Assembly: GCF_024499055.1 (NCBI RefSeq)
Contig: NZ_CP071249.1
Coordinates: 2,597,001 to 2,661,000 of the forward strand
DNA from: Turicibacter bilis
GTDB lineage: Bacteria; Bacillota_I; Bacilli_A; MOL361; Turicibacteraceae
Length of the DNA stretch: 64,000 nt
Reading direction: 5' to 3'
Each line of letters opens with the position of its first letter. Position 1 is the stretch's first letter. Made by a program: the position numbers and the translations under genes. The notes under the pieces were generated by a model. The model had not been told where the DNA came from. It did no database searches and was given only the letters and a program-made list of their open reading frames with translations. This document shows positions 36,211 to 46,600 of this stretch, one piece after another.

Positions 36211-36297
36211 ATGTGTGGAAATAATTGTGCATTTATCTTAGTATTATTCATTTTATTAGTAATCATCAGCTGCTGCTGTGGTGGATTTGGTTTCTAA
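36211..36297 (+). CDS. Tiny cysteine-rich membrane peptide (YjcZ-like), copy 2
   Basis: A 28-residue peptide: MCGNNC, the same helix AFILVLFILLVIIS, then CCCGGFGF. Residues 3-19 are identical to copy 1, while the cysteine-rich tail differs. AAGGAG precedes the start by nine bases. A clear terminator follows about 90 bases later, so both peptides may be on one short transcript. Confidence 0.75.
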   Translation: MCGNNCAFILVLFILLVIISCCCGGFGF

Positions 36298-36384
36298 AAA
36301 TAACTTGAGTGATACGAGGAATCTTAGGTAATTGAACTCATGAGTGAATGTTTCAAAATATATTGCTCAAAATATGCTCGATTA

Positions 36385-36409
36385 AAAAGGACCGTTAGGT
36401 CCTTTTTTG
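36385..36409 (+). terminator. Terminator after the small peptide genes
   Basis: AAAAGGACC and GGTCCTTTT form a perfect 9-bp stem with a GTTA loop followed by T residues. Confidence 0.85.
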
Positions 36410-36595
36410 TGATTTAAGTCTAAATTTATAAGAATAGACATATATTTAAAAGGATGTGAAGAGATTAGAGTGGCGAAAAAGATCTTTTATTGTCTTTTAT
36501 GTCAATATTTAATCAGGGTTATAAATCAAATAAAAATGTCAATAAAATGAGAATAAAAGATGAAAATATACATATTATTCCAGGGTTAACTCGCA

Positions 36596-36601
36596 TATAA
36601 T
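36596..36601 (+). promoter_or_regulatory. Possible -10 of the hydrogenase operon
   Basis: TATAAT at 36596-36601, 35 bases before the NuoE-like start. No convincing -35 box is found 17 bases upstream, and I saw no clear Rex-type dyad. Confidence 0.35.
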
Positions 36602-36635
36602 CTCTTTGACTTTAATAATTAAGGGGGAGGTCACG

Positions 36636-37112
36636 ATGGGACATTCAAGCTTAACTCCAAAGAATTTTGAGAAGTTATTGTTGTTTATTGAGAATCATTC
36701 AGATAAGACGGATGGATTAATGCCTATTTTACATGAAGCACAAGATATTTTTGGTTATATTCCATTAGAAGTTCAAAAGTTTATTTCTGATAAAACAGGA
36801 GTTTCAGTTGCACGCATTCATGGTGTCGTTACATTTTATTCTCAGTTTTCTACAGAACCAAAAGGAGAACATGTTGTTGGAGTGTGCTTAGGAACAGCGT
36901 GCTATGTTAAAGGAGCACAAGCGATTTTACAGAAACTTAAAGAAGAGTTAGGAATTGAACCCGATCAAACTACATCAGATGGAAAATACTCATTAGTTGC
37001 GACCCGTTGTATTGGGGCGTGTGGATTAGCACCAGTCATTACAATTGATGACGATGTGTATGGGAAAGTCGATCCTACACAAGTATCATCAATTTTAAAT
37101 AAGTACAATTAG
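36636..37112 (+). CDS. hydC: Hydrogenase NuoE-like [2Fe-2S] subunit (HydC)
   Basis: A 158-residue thioredoxin-like ferredoxin subunit. The four cluster cysteines are visible as CLGTAC (CxxxxC) and CIGACG (CxxxC), with an N-terminal helical part containing LHEAQDIFGYIP. In trimeric hydrogenases it passes electrons between NADH-oxidising HydB and catalytic HydA. ATG 36636 follows GGGGGAGG. First gene of the hydrogenase operon; the next intact core subunit is 2 kb downstream after a partly decayed block. Confidence 0.9.
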   Translation: MGHSSLTPKNFEKLLLFIENHSDKTDGLMPILHEAQDIFGYIPLEVQKFISDKTGVSVARIHGVVTFYSQFSTEPKGEHVVGVCLGTACYVKGAQAILQKLKEELGIEPDQTTSDGKYSLVATRCIGACGLAPVITIDDDVYGKVDPTQVSSILNKYN

Positions 37113-37184
37113 TATATCTATGTGTGTAAGCGTTATCCCAACGATAGTGATTATCAACTTTCCTGATTGAGATTGAGGGGGACG

Positions 37185-37460
37185 TTGAAGATATCAACCA
37201 TTATTCATTTTTTAATCAGAATGTTTTATATTACGATCTGCTGATCAATTAGAATATGCATTGAAATTGCGTTTGCCTGTGATCTGATGAGCGATGTGTT
37301 AACTTACGTTAATTAAGAAGTGGTGTTGCATACACGATTAGCACATGTTAAATCATTACGAACCACAGAAATATTAGATATTAATTATTTACTTTTGGTG
37401 AGTGGGAAACGACTAAGTCCAATTATGTTAGAGTTAGCCGGAAAAATAAGACGTTGCTAG
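37185..37460 (+). pseudogene. Decayed DRTGG-domain gene
   Basis: After a good GAGGGGGACG site, TTG (37185) opens a frame (LKISTIIHFL) that is soon broken. Homology resumes in another frame as EIAFACDLMSDVLTYVN, interrupted by TAA (37314-37316), and continues in frame to TAG (37458) with LRTTEILDI and LVSGKRLSPIMLELAGK. The DLMSDVL, RTxExLDI and vxGKxxs pattern is that of the DRTGG proteins found beside [FeFe] hydrogenase genes. At least one frameshift and one stop make it non-functional. Confidence 0.75.
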
Positions 37461-37527
37461 AGGGTTAATACATGATACATCAAGTATTTGAGTCATTACA
37501 TGGTCTTAAATCATGCAGAAAGAGATG

Positions 37528-37860
37528 ATGAGTGTGAAGTTTAATGAAATCTTATATGACTCACGATTTCGAGTCCTAAGTAAGGGAGTTAATTTACATT
37601 CGGTAACGGTATCCGGCTTATATGTGGGGGATTTATTGAGCTTTGTCATGGCTAAAGCGAAACCAGGCCAAATATGGCTAACGATTCAAGCCCATCCTAA
37701 TGTGATTGCTGTTGCTTCGTTAATTAATTTGAGTGCTGTCATTGTCGTTGACGGGGTAGACATTCCACAGGAAACAATCGATGTGGCAAATGAAAGAGGA
37801 GTTGTTTTAATTTCATCCGTTCTAGATGCGGTTGACCTCGTCAAGTTAATCGAGGTATAA
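37528..37860 (+). CDS. DRTGG-domain protein
   Basis: An intact frame of about 110 residues that resembles the second DRTGG protein of hydrogenase operons: GLYVGDLLSFVMAKAKPGQIWLTIQAHPNVIAVASLINLSAVIVV, then a C-terminal helix. The DLLSxVM and IWxTIQxH signatures are conserved. Function unknown; such proteins are thought to be regulatory. The start is uncertain: ATGs at 37513, 37525 and 37528 are all available and none has a strong RBS (GAAAGAG is nearest). Its partners on both sides are pseudogenes, so it may itself be losing function. Confidence 0.65.
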   Translation: MSVKFNEILYDSRFRVLSKGVNLHSVTVSGLYVGDLLSFVMAKAKPGQIWLTIQAHPNVIAVASLINLSAVIVVDGVDIPQETIDVANERGVVLISSVLDAVDLVKLIEV

Positions 37861-37869
37861 GCGTTTATT

Positions 37870-38392
37870 ATGACTTACATATTTACTTCATCTTATCACC
37901 TTGTGCTGATGATTTTATGATACCTAATGATATTGTTTTAATGTGAAGTTTGAAACAGCTAGATATAATCGCGTTGACTCATCATAATAGCACAAGAAAT
38001 TGACGAGTAGTTTCCAAGGTAGATGAAGAGGTTGGGGTCCTATTTATTCCTGGGATTGAAATTGAAACGATAGAAGGTGTTGATTTATTGAGCTATTTTA
38101 AGTCATTAGAGATAGCTGATTATTTTGTAATATTGATTGAATCCCATTTAAATTTAATGAAAAGTAATGAAGAGTTATTTGGACATCAGTGGTGAATCAA
38201 TCATCACAATGAGGTAATTGAGAGTTTCCATGGTTACTCATTTAATTAATGAATTTGACCTGTGAAGATGTCATTTTCCAGGTTCATCGATTAGGTGGTA
38301 TGGTTGTTGTGGTACATCTCAATAAGTTAGCTTATAATAGTTTGATTAAGTTAGGATTTATTCCAGGAGCATTAATGATTGATGGAATTTAA
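37870..38392 (+). pseudogene. Decayed PHP-domain phosphoesterase gene
   Basis: Remnants of a PHP protein, the usual neighbour of DRTGG genes. After ATG 37870 the reading shifts; recognisable pieces are SPCADDFMIPNDIVLM, stop, DIIALTHHNS, stop, EVGVLFIPGIEIETIEGVDL, then several stops, and in another frame VHRLGGMVVVVHLN and LGFIPGA. The order of motifs follows the intact family (SPC-DD, LTDHN, PGxE, PAHxN), but the N-terminal HxH metal motif is lost and LTDHN has become LTHHN. Bases 38393-38515 may hold further remnants of its C-terminus. Confidence 0.75.
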
Positions 38393-38532
38393 TTAATTTC
38401 TTAATTTATGAATGGGGAGATAGGCAGGTTTCACCAGAGCTTTCATATATCCTTATCTAATGAACCCCTTTATTATTTGGAAGTTTCAAAGCGTAACCGA
38501 TTATTTTCTGATGATTTAAAGGGGGAGACCAA

Positions 38533-39078
38533 ATGAGGGACTTATCGTTATATATTCTGGATTTAACGATGAACTCGATACGAGCGCAGGCTACATTGGT
38601 TGAAATGAATGTGATTGAGCTCAAACAAAAAAGTCTCCTGATGATAAAGGTTAAAGATAATGGACAGGGGATGTCAGAAGAAATGATCGATCGAGTCAGA
38701 GATCCCTTTTTTACAACGCGGGCGACTCGTAAGGTTGGGTTGGGCATTCCTCTACTTACGGCAATGGCTAGTCGATGTGAGGGGGAAGTTTTCATTGATT
38801 CGAAGATAGGTGTGGGAACAACGGTAACGTTGAAAATAAGATTAGATCATATTGATCGACCACCCTTTGGCGATATTCATAACACATTAATTTCGCTAAT
38901 CTATTTAGAACCCATCATTGATTTTAATTACACTCATCGAAGTGAGGAGTGTGAATATAAATTTAAGACACAGTCTGTTAAAAAAGTAATTGGAGAAGTT
39001 CCAATTAATCATTCAGCTATTATAGAGTGGATTAAAAAAGAGTTAGAAGCGGGAGATTTTTCTTTTACATCTTATTAA
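38533..39078 (+). CDS. Histidine-kinase-like ATP-binding protein of the hydrogenase operon
   Basis: A 181-residue GHKL/HATPase_c protein without a sensor or dimerisation domain. The N box is LDLTMNSIRAQA (about 9-20), the G1 box KDNGQGM, and the G2-like region TRKVGLGIPLL; about 60 further residues follow the fold. Such stand-alone ATPases sit in many [FeFe] hydrogenase operons and are presumed regulatory. AAAGGGGGAGA precedes ATG 38533. It is intact, unlike the PHP gene just upstream. Confidence 0.82.
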   Translation: MRDLSLYILDLTMNSIRAQATLVEMNVIELKQKSLLMIKVKDNGQGMSEEMIDRVRDPFFTTRATRKVGLGIPLLTAMASRCEGEVFIDSKIGVGTTVTLKIRLDHIDRPPFGDIHNTLISLIYLEPIIDFNYTHRSEECEYKFKTQSVKKVIGEVPINHSAIIEWIKKELEAGDFSFTSY

Positions 39079-39101
39079 AGATGATTAGGAGGGGGTTTAT
39101 T

Positions 39102-39470
39102 TTGAAGACGTTAAAAGAGTTAGAACAGATTCGTGAACAAACTTTGAAAAATTTACAGTTAAGAAATCAAGAGCATTCAAAGTTAAGAGTTGTCGTCGGG
39201 ATGGGAACATGCGGAATTTCGGCTGGTGCACGATCTGTCTTAAATACATTAATTCAAGAGGTGAATAACTGTCATTTAGAAGAGGTAATGATCACTCAAA
39301 CGGGCTGTGTTGGCATGTGTGCGTATGAACCAATATTTGAGGTATATGATGAATCGGAGAAAACGACCTATGTTCATATGACGCCTGAAAAAACGAGACG
39401 TGTCGTATTAGAACATTTAGTGAATGGAAATGTCGTATCTGAATTTACTATTGATGCAAGCTTAAATTAA
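39102..39470 (+). CDS. (2Fe-2S) ferredoxin-like thioredoxin-fold protein
   Basis: A 122-residue protein resembling the thioredoxin-like [2Fe-2S] ferredoxin domain. Cluster cysteines are in GMGTCGISAGA and TGCVGMCAYEP. It precedes HydB, whose own N-terminus has a similar domain. The preferred start is TTG at 39102, six bases after AGGAGGGGG (39087-39095); the in-frame ATG at 39081 would place that RBS inside the gene. Electron transfer role inferred. Confidence 0.82.
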   Translation: MKTLKELEQIREQTLKNLQLRNQEHSKLRVVVGMGTCGISAGARSVLNTLIQEVNNCHLEEVMITQTGCVGMCAYEPIFEVYDESEKTTYVHMTPEKTRRVVLEHLVNGNVVSEFTIDASLN

Positions 39471-39497
39471 TACTTTTAAACAAAAGGAGGGGGATTC

Positions 39498-41318
39498 ATG
39501 TCATATTATCGTTCACACGTCTTGATTTGTGGGGGAACGGGCTGTACATCTTCTAAATCAAGAGAAATTAAAAAGGAATTGGAGTTACAGTTAGAGCGAC
39601 TAGGGCTTGAGCAGGAAGTTCAAGTGGTGATGACTGGATGTTTTGGCTTATGTGAAGCGGGACCGATTATGATTGTCTATCCAGAAGGAACTTTTTACTC
39701 AAAAGTTCAAGTAAGTGATGCAAAGAGAATTGCAGAGGAACATCTTTTAAAAGGACGAATCATTAAAGACTTATTATTTAAAGAAGCCATTGAAGATGGG
39801 GAGATTAAATCAGTTAATGAAGTAGAGTTTTATGCTAAACAAACGCGATTAGCTTTACGAAATTGTGGAAAAATTAATCCTGAAAATATTGATGAATATA
39901 TTGCGCATGATGGATATATGGCATTAGCTAAAGTCTTAACTGAGATGAAACCTGAAGAGGTCATTTCAGAAGTGAAAAAGTCCGGACTTCGTGGTCGCGG
40001 AGGCGGAGGTTTTACAACTGGATTAAAGTGGGAATTTACGTATAAGTCAAAGAGTGATAAAAAATATGTCGCTTGTAATGCCGATGAGGGAGATCCAGGT
40101 GCTTTTATGGATCGTTCGATTCTTGAAGGAGATCCTCATGCTGTTTTAGAAGCTATGACAATTGCTGGTTATGCCATTGGGGCAGATACAGGATATATTT
40201 ATGTTCGTGCAGAATACCCGATTGCTGTTAAGCGTTTGAGCATTGCCATTAAGCAAGCTCATGACTATGGATTGTTAGGAGAAAATATCTTTAATACAGG
40301 ATTTGATTTTGATATTGAATTACGTTTAGGAGCAGGAGCTTTTGTCTGTGGAGAAGAAACAGCTTTAATTGAGTCGATTGAAGGGAAACGAGGGATGCCA
40401 CGTCCACGTCCACCATTTCCAGCTGTTAAAGGGGTATGGGAAAAACCGACTTTATTAAATAATGTTGAAACGTATGCTAATATCCCACAAATTATCTTAA
40501 AAGGTGGAGATTGGTTTTCTAGTATTGGGACTGAGCGTTCAAAAGGAACGAAAGTATTTGCCTTAGGTGGGAAAATTAATAATACTGGATTAGTTGAGAT
40601 TCCGATGGGAACGACTCTAAAAGAAGTGATTTATGGTATTGGTGGAGGAATTCCAAATGGTAAGAAATTTAAAGCTGCTCAAACTGGAGGACCTTCAGGT
40701 GGTTGTTTAACAGAAGAATATTTAGATACAGAAATTGATTTCGATAATCTAGTGGCACTTGGTTCAATGATGGGATCAGGTGGAATGATTATTATGGATG
40801 AAGATAACTGCATGGTTGATATTGCACGCTTTTATTTAGATTTTACATGTGATGAATCATGTGGGAAATGTACACCTTGTCGTGAAGGAACAAAGCGTAT
40901 GATGGGAATTTTGAATAAGATTACAGAAGGAAAAGGTGAACTTTCGGACTTAGATGAATTAGAACAATTGGCAGATTACATTAAAGCTAATTCATTATGT
41001 GGTTTAGGTCAGACAGCACCCAATCCAGTTTTATCAACAATGCATCATTTTAAAGATGAATACTTGGCCCATGTTATTGATAAACGTTGTCCAGCTGGTG
41101 TTTGTTCAAAGTTATTAGAGTACTATATCACTGAAAAATGTATTGGGTGTGGAATGTGTGCTAAATCTTGTCCGGCTGCATGTATTAAGCCAATTGGAGA
41201 AGTCGTAAATGCCAAAACCGGCCGACGTCGTCATGTGATTAATAAAGTCGATTGTATTAAGTGTGGGGCATGTATGGCAACTTGTCCGACTAAAATTAGT
41301 GCGATTATTAAGCGATAG
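39498..41318 (+). CDS. hydB: Hydrogenase NuoF-like flavoprotein subunit (HydB)
   Basis: A 606-residue NADH/FMN/Fe-S subunit. Order: thioredoxin-like [2Fe-2S] domain (1-95; GGTGCTSS, TGCFGLCE), NuoF FMN and NADH site (GRGGGGFTTGLKW, NADEGDPGAFMDR), SLBB region, [4Fe-4S] motif CGKCTPCREGT, and a C-terminal ferredoxin domain with two [4Fe-4S] motifs (CIGCGMCAKSC, CIKCGACMATC). This is the arrangement of HydB in NAD-linked, often electron-bifurcating hydrogenases. AAAGGAGGGGG precedes ATG. Confidence 0.94.
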   Translation: MSYYRSHVLICGGTGCTSSKSREIKKELELQLERLGLEQEVQVVMTGCFGLCEAGPIMIVYPEGTFYSKVQVSDAKRIAEEHLLKGRIIKDLLFKEAIEDGEIKSVNEVEFYAKQTRLALRNCGKINPENIDEYIAHDGYMALAKVLTEMKPEEVISEVKKSGLRGRGGGGFTTGLKWEFTYKSKSDKKYVACNADEGDPGAFMDRSILEGDPHAVLEAMTIAGYAIGADTGYIYVRAEYPIAVKRLSIAIKQAHDYGLLGENIFNTGFDFDIELRLGAGAFVCGEETALIESIEGKRGMPRPRPPFPAVKGVWEKPTLLNNVETYANIPQIILKGGDWFSSIGTERSKGTKVFALGGKINNTGLVEIPMGTTLKEVIYGIGGGIPNGKKFKAAQTGGPSGGCLTEEYLDTEIDFDNLVALGSMMGSGGMIIMDEDNCMVDIARFYLDFTCDESCGKCTPCREGTKRMMGILNKITEGKGELSDLDELEQLADYIKANSLCGLGQTAPNPVLSTMHHFKDEYLAHVIDKRCPAGVCSKLLEYYITEKCIGCGMCAKSCPAACIKPIGEVVNAKTGRRRHVINKVDCIKCGACMATCPTKISAIIKR

Positions 41319-41329
41319 GAGGAGGAAAG

Positions 41330-43087
41330 ATGGGAGTAGTTCATATTACCTTAAATGGGATGCCATATGTTGTTCCAGATACATATACGATTTTAGAAGC
41401 AGCACGGGAAGTGGGAATTAAAATTCCAACACTTTGCTTTTTAAAAGATTTAAATGAGACGGGAGCATGTCGTGTTTGTGTTGTGGAAGTCAAAGGTGCT
41501 CGGTCATTAGTTACAGCATGTAATATGAAAGTTAGTGAGGGAATGGAAATCTTAACTCATTCTAAGCGAATTTTAAATGCGAGAAAGACAACGGTTGAAT
41601 TATTACTTGCGAACCATAATATTGAATGTACAACGTGTAATCGTAATCATAATTGTGAATTGAAACAACTTTCAAATGATTTAAACTGTAAGAGTGATCG
41701 ATTTGAAGGAGAGCGTCGTGAGACAATTTATCGTGATGATTCTTACTCAATTGTACGTGATACATCAAAGTGTATTTTATGTGGACGTTGTATCGCTGCT
41801 TGTCGTGAAAAAGCAGGAGTTGAAGTGTTAGCATTTAATCAACGCGGATTTAAGACATATATTGGGCCAGCATTTGAAATGGGTATGGATCAGGCTGGAT
41901 GTATCCATTGTGGACAATGTGTGAATGCTTGTCCAACAGCTGCTTTATCGGAACATTCAAATATTGAAGAAGTCATTCAAGCGATTAATGACCCAAATAA
42001 AATTGTCGTCTTTCAGGTGGCGCCTGCTGTACGTGCAGCACTTGGTGAAGAATTTGGATTACCATTTGGGACACGAGTAAATGGTAAAATCGCAGCTTCA
42101 CTTCGACGTATTGGTGGGCCAACGTGTAAAGTGTTTGATACGAACTTTGGTGCAGATTTAACTATTATGGAAGAAGCTTATGAGTTGATTGAACGTATTA
42201 ATAAGGATGGAGTACTTCCGATGATCACCTCTTGCTCACCAGGTTGGATTCGATTAGTGGAGCAATATCGACCAGAAATAATTCCGAATTTATCGTCATG
42301 TAAATCTCCTCAGCAAATGTTTGGTGCAATTTTAAAATCTTACTGGGCAGAGAAAAATAGTGTTAATCCAACTACTATTTACTGTGTGTCAGTTATGCCT
42401 TGTATTGCCAAAAAATCAGAGTTAAAACGAGAAGAGATGAACGTGAATGGCATTCAAGATGTAGATGCTTCAATTACAACACGTGAATTGGCAAGAATGA
42501 TTCGGATGTATGGGTTAGATTTTGTTAATTTACCAGATGAAGACTTTGATCATCCATTGGGTGAATATAGTGGAGCAGGAACTATTTTTGGGGCAACAGG
42601 CGGTGTAATGGAAGCTGCCTTGAGAACCGCTGCAGATGTTTTAAGTGGCCAATCGCTGGATGCGATTGAATATGAAGCTGTTCGAGGTGTAGCTAGTTTA
42701 AAAGAAGCAACGATTCAAATAGGTGAGTTAAGTTTGAACGTTGCGGTCGTTCATGGAGGAAAACAGGCACTTGATATTGTGGATCAAATTTTAAGTGGTG
42801 AAAAAAAATATCATTTTGTCGAAGTGATGGGATGTAGTGGTGGTTGTGTTGCAGGTGGTGGACAACCTCATGTTCCCGCTTATTTATATAATTCAGGTTT
42901 AGATATTCGTGCTGAACGTGCTAAAGCTCTTTATGAAGATGATGAAGCAAGACAAATTCGTAAATCTCATGAAAATCCTGTCATTAAAGCTATGTATGAA
43001 GAGTATCTTGGTACGCCAAATAGTCATAAAGCTCATCAATTATTACATACAACCTATCATAAAAAAGACGTGTATAGCTCACAATAA
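41330..43087 (+). CDS. hydA: [FeFe] hydrogenase catalytic subunit (HydA)
   Basis: A 585-residue hydrogenase that evolves or oxidises H2. It has an N-terminal [2Fe-2S] domain (CFLKDLNETGACRVC), a His-ligated cluster segment (CTTCNRNHNCELK), a two-cluster ferredoxin domain (CILCGRCIAAC, CIHCGQCVNAC) and the H-cluster domain with all three signatures: TSCSPGW, MPCIAKKSE and EVMGCSGGCVAGGGQP. It is 12 bases after hydB with AGGAGGA. Maturation proteins HydE, HydF, HydG are not in this window. I see no strong terminator after it. Confidence 0.95.
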   Translation: MGVVHITLNGMPYVVPDTYTILEAAREVGIKIPTLCFLKDLNETGACRVCVVEVKGARSLVTACNMKVSEGMEILTHSKRILNARKTTVELLLANHNIECTTCNRNHNCELKQLSNDLNCKSDRFEGERRETIYRDDSYSIVRDTSKCILCGRCIAACREKAGVEVLAFNQRGFKTYIGPAFEMGMDQAGCIHCGQCVNACPTAALSEHSNIEEVIQAINDPNKIVVFQVAPAVRAALGEEFGLPFGTRVNGKIAASLRRIGGPTCKVFDTNFGADLTIMEEAYELIERINKDGVLPMITSCSPGWIRLVEQYRPEIIPNLSSCKSPQQMFGAILKSYWAEKNSVNPTTIYCVSVMPCIAKKSELKREEMNVNGIQDVDASITTRELARMIRMYGLDFVNLPDEDFDHPLGEYSGAGTIFGATGGVMEAALRTAADVLSGQSLDAIEYEAVRGVASLKEATIQIGELSLNVAVVHGGKQALDIVDQILSGEKKYHFVEVMGCSGGCVAGGGQPHVPAYLYNSGLDIRAERAKALYEDDEARQIRKSHENPVIKAMYEEYLGTPNSHKAHQLLHTTYHKKDVYSSQ

Positions 43088-43601
43088 TACTTGAATCTTC
43101 TTCATTAAAAAATTAGGCTCATCACCAAAATAGTTTCTTGATTTTTTAAAAATATTTTCTCATTTAAAATGATGTTTAAATTATACGGGGACTAGTTAAT
43201 TTTAAGAATTGAGTGAATAGTTTCAATAGAAAGAAATTGTCAAACCCCATTTCTTTTGAAGATTCAAAAATTAAGAATAAAGATAAAATGGTTATAATGT
43301 TTAAAAATAAAAGCAAATGTCTTTGAGACTTTAAAAAGATTAGGTATACTGATAAAGTAGCAATCAAAAATGACCTAATTTAATAAGTTTAAATTAAAAG
43401 ATTATAAAGTTAGGCTAATTGATATTAAGATTATCTATACCTTTTAATAGAAGGGATAGGGGTAAAATTACAATTTGATTATAATGTTAAAAATTGCTAA
43501 AAATAGTTATAAAAGCATTTTACTATTATTGTTCCAATGAATGAGGTATAGTATAATGAAGATATTTCTATTTATACGATTTAATTAGGGAGGTTAATGT
43601 T
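43088..43601. other. AT-rich intergenic region before PFOR
   Basis: About 510 very AT-rich bases. Apart from the promoter at 43529-43557 and the PFOR ribosome binding site, I see no gene, RNA motif or clear terminator for hydA; short open frames here lack RBS and family resemblance. Confidence 0.5.
43529..43557 (+). promoter_or_regulatory. Promoter of the PFOR gene
   Basis: TTGTTC (43529-43534), a 17-base spacer and a consensus TATAAT (43552-43557). Predicted start near 43564 leaves a leader of about 38 bases. Confidence 0.7.
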
Positions 43602-46600
43602 ATGTCTAAAGTGTTCCAGTCAATGGACGGATGTCAGGCAGCAGCGTATGTTTCTTACGCATTTACAGAAGTAGCAGGGATTTATCCAATTACGCCTTCG
43701 ACTCCGATGGCAGAATATACAGACTTATGGGCTTCACAAGGTAAGAAAAATTTATTTGGAGCACCAGTAAAATTAGTTGAGATGCAATCTGAAGCAGGAG
43801 CTGCTGGGACAGTTCACGGTTCTTTACAAGCGGGTGCATTAACAACAACTTATACTGCATCACAAGGGTTATTATTAAAAGTACCTAACATGTATAAAAT
43901 TGCTGGAGAATTATTACCAGGTGTTATTCACGTATCTGCACGTGCGCTTGCGGCACAATCATTATCAATCTTTGGTGATCACCAAGATATTTATGCAGCA
44001 CGTCAAACTGGATTTGCTATGTTAGCAACGAGCTCAGTACAAGAAGTTATGGACTTAGGTGGGGTAGCTCACTTAGCTGCAATTAAATCAAGTGTTCCAT
44101 TCTTACACTTCTTCGATGGATTCCGTACATCACATGAAATTCAAAAAGTAGAAGTAATGGATTATGAAGATTTAGGAAAATTATTAGATTACGATAAAGT
44201 ACGTGAGTTCCGTGCACGTGCAATTAATCCAAATCACCCAGTAACAAAAGGGTCAGCACAAAATGATGATGTTTACTTCCAAACACGCGAAGTTCAAAAT
44301 AAATACTTTGATGCAGTACCTGCAATTGTAGCAGACTACATGGAAAAAATTACTGAAATCACAGGGCGTGAATACAAACCATTCATGTACTATGGTGCAG
44401 AAGATGCAACTGAAATCATCGTTGCAATGGGATCAATCACAGAAACAATTAAAGAAACCGTTGATTATTTAATTAAAAATGAAGGACGTAAAGTAGGGGT
44501 TATCACTGTTCACTTATATCGTCCATTCAGCTCAGAATACTTCTTCAACGTATTACCATCAACAGTAGAACGTATCGCTGTATTAGACCGTACAAAAGAA
44601 CCAGGAGCAACTAGTGAGCCATTATGCTTAGATATTCGCTCTATCTTCCACGGTCGTGAAAATGCACCGAAAATCATAGGTGGACGCTTCGGATTATCAT
44701 CAAAAGATACAACACCATCTCATATTGTTGCTGTTTATGATAACTTAGCTGGGGAAATGAAAGATGACTTTACAGTAGGTATCGTCGATGACGTAACATT
44801 CAAATCATTACCTGTAAATAATGAGGTAATGGTTTTAGGAGATGATGTAACAGAAGCATTATTCTTCGGATTAGGATCTGATGGAACAATCGGAGCTAAT
44901 AAAAACACAATCAAAATCATCGGTGAAAATACTGATTTATATGCACAAGCTTACTTTGCATACGATTCTAAAAAATCAGGTGGTTTAACACGTTCTAACT
45001 TACGTTTCGGTAAGGATGTTATCCGTGCACCATACTTAGTATCAACACCAAGCTTCGTATCATGTTCGATGGATACATATATTGGTAAATACGATATGAT
45101 TAGCGGTTTACGTCAAGGAGGAACATTCTTATTAAATACTGTTCACTCAGCAGAGGAAATTGTTAACCATATGCCAAATAGCTTCAAAAAGCAATTAGCA
45201 GAGAAAAATGCTAAGTTCTATATCATTGATGCCGTAACTTTAGCTAAAGAAATTGGATTAGGACGTCGTACTAATACAATTATGCAATCTGCATTCTTCA
45301 AATTAAATGAGCAAATCATGCCATATGAACGTGCTCAAGAATTAATGAAAAAATACGTGGAGAAATTATATTCACGTAAAGGAGAAGCAATTATCGCAAT
45401 GAACTTTGCTGCTATTGATAAAGGAGCTGAAGGTTTAATTGAGGTAACTGTTGATCCAGCATGGGCCAACTTAACACCAGAAGAAGCACATGTTAAAGAA
45501 GGCCGCCCTCACTTTGTTGAAACAATCGCTGATGTAATCAACCATAGTAAAGGTGACACATTACCAGTATCAGCATTCGTAGACTATGCAGATGGAACAA
45601 TGCCAAATGGTACGGCTGCGTATGAAAAACGTGGAATTGCTAACTTTGTACCAAAATGGATTGAAGAAAACTGTATCCAATGTAACCAATGTGCTTACGT
45701 ATGTCCTCATGCAGTTATCCGTCCATTCTTAGTAACAGAAGCTGAGAAGGAGCAAGCTCCAGAAGGAACACGTACATTAAAAGCAATTGGTAAAGGATTA
45801 GATGGATTAGAATATTGTATCCAAGTATCAACATTAGACTGTACAGGATGTGAAGTATGTGCGCATATCTGTCCAGGTAAAAAAGGAAACAAAGCATTAG
45901 TTATGGTTCCAATTAGTGAAGAATTAGAAGCAGGACAAGTCGATCGTGCTGAATACTTCTTCAACAACGTCACATACAAAGATGATTTAATGCCAAAAAC
46001 AACAGTTAAAGGTTCACAATTTGCTCAACCATTATTCGAATTCTCAGGAGCATGTGCTGGATGTGGGGAAACTCCATACATCACATTATTAACTCGTTTA
46101 TTCGGAGATCGTATGACAATTGCCAATGCAACTGGATGTTCATCAATCTATGGGGCATCATTCCCAGCTACACCTTATACAAAAAATGCTGAAGGAAATG
46201 GACCAGCATGGGCAAACTCATTATTCGAAGATAATGCTGAGTTTGGATTCGGTATGCATATTGCAGCTGAAACATTACGTAACCGTATTGGATTATTAAT
46301 GGAAGAAAATATGGATAAAGTTGAGGCTGAATTATCTGAATTATTCACTAAATGGTTACAAAACCGTCATAGTGGAGAAGTAACAAAAGCATTAGCACCT
46401 CAATTAGAAGTTGCCATTGCAAATTCTTCAAATGAAGCAGTTAAAGAAATTTTGGACTTAAAAGATTACATCGTTAAACAGTCTAACTGGATTATCGGTG
46501 GAGACGGATGGGCTTATGACATCGGATATGGTGGATTAGACCACGTTATCGCTAATAATGAAGATGTTAATATCTTAGTATTAGATACTGAGGTTTACTC

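Noticed and set aside
36081-36266. 61-residue minus-strand open frame over the small peptide genes
   Set aside because: No RBS or family resemblance; the plus-strand peptides have RBS and a conserved duplicate.
41562-41834. 90-residue minus-strand open frame inside hydA
   Set aside because: Shadow of a highly conserved hydrogenase gene, with low-complexity composition and no RBS.
43088-43528. Possible small gene or RNA in the gap before PFOR
   Set aside because: Only AT-rich short frames without RBS; no structured RNA motif recognised.
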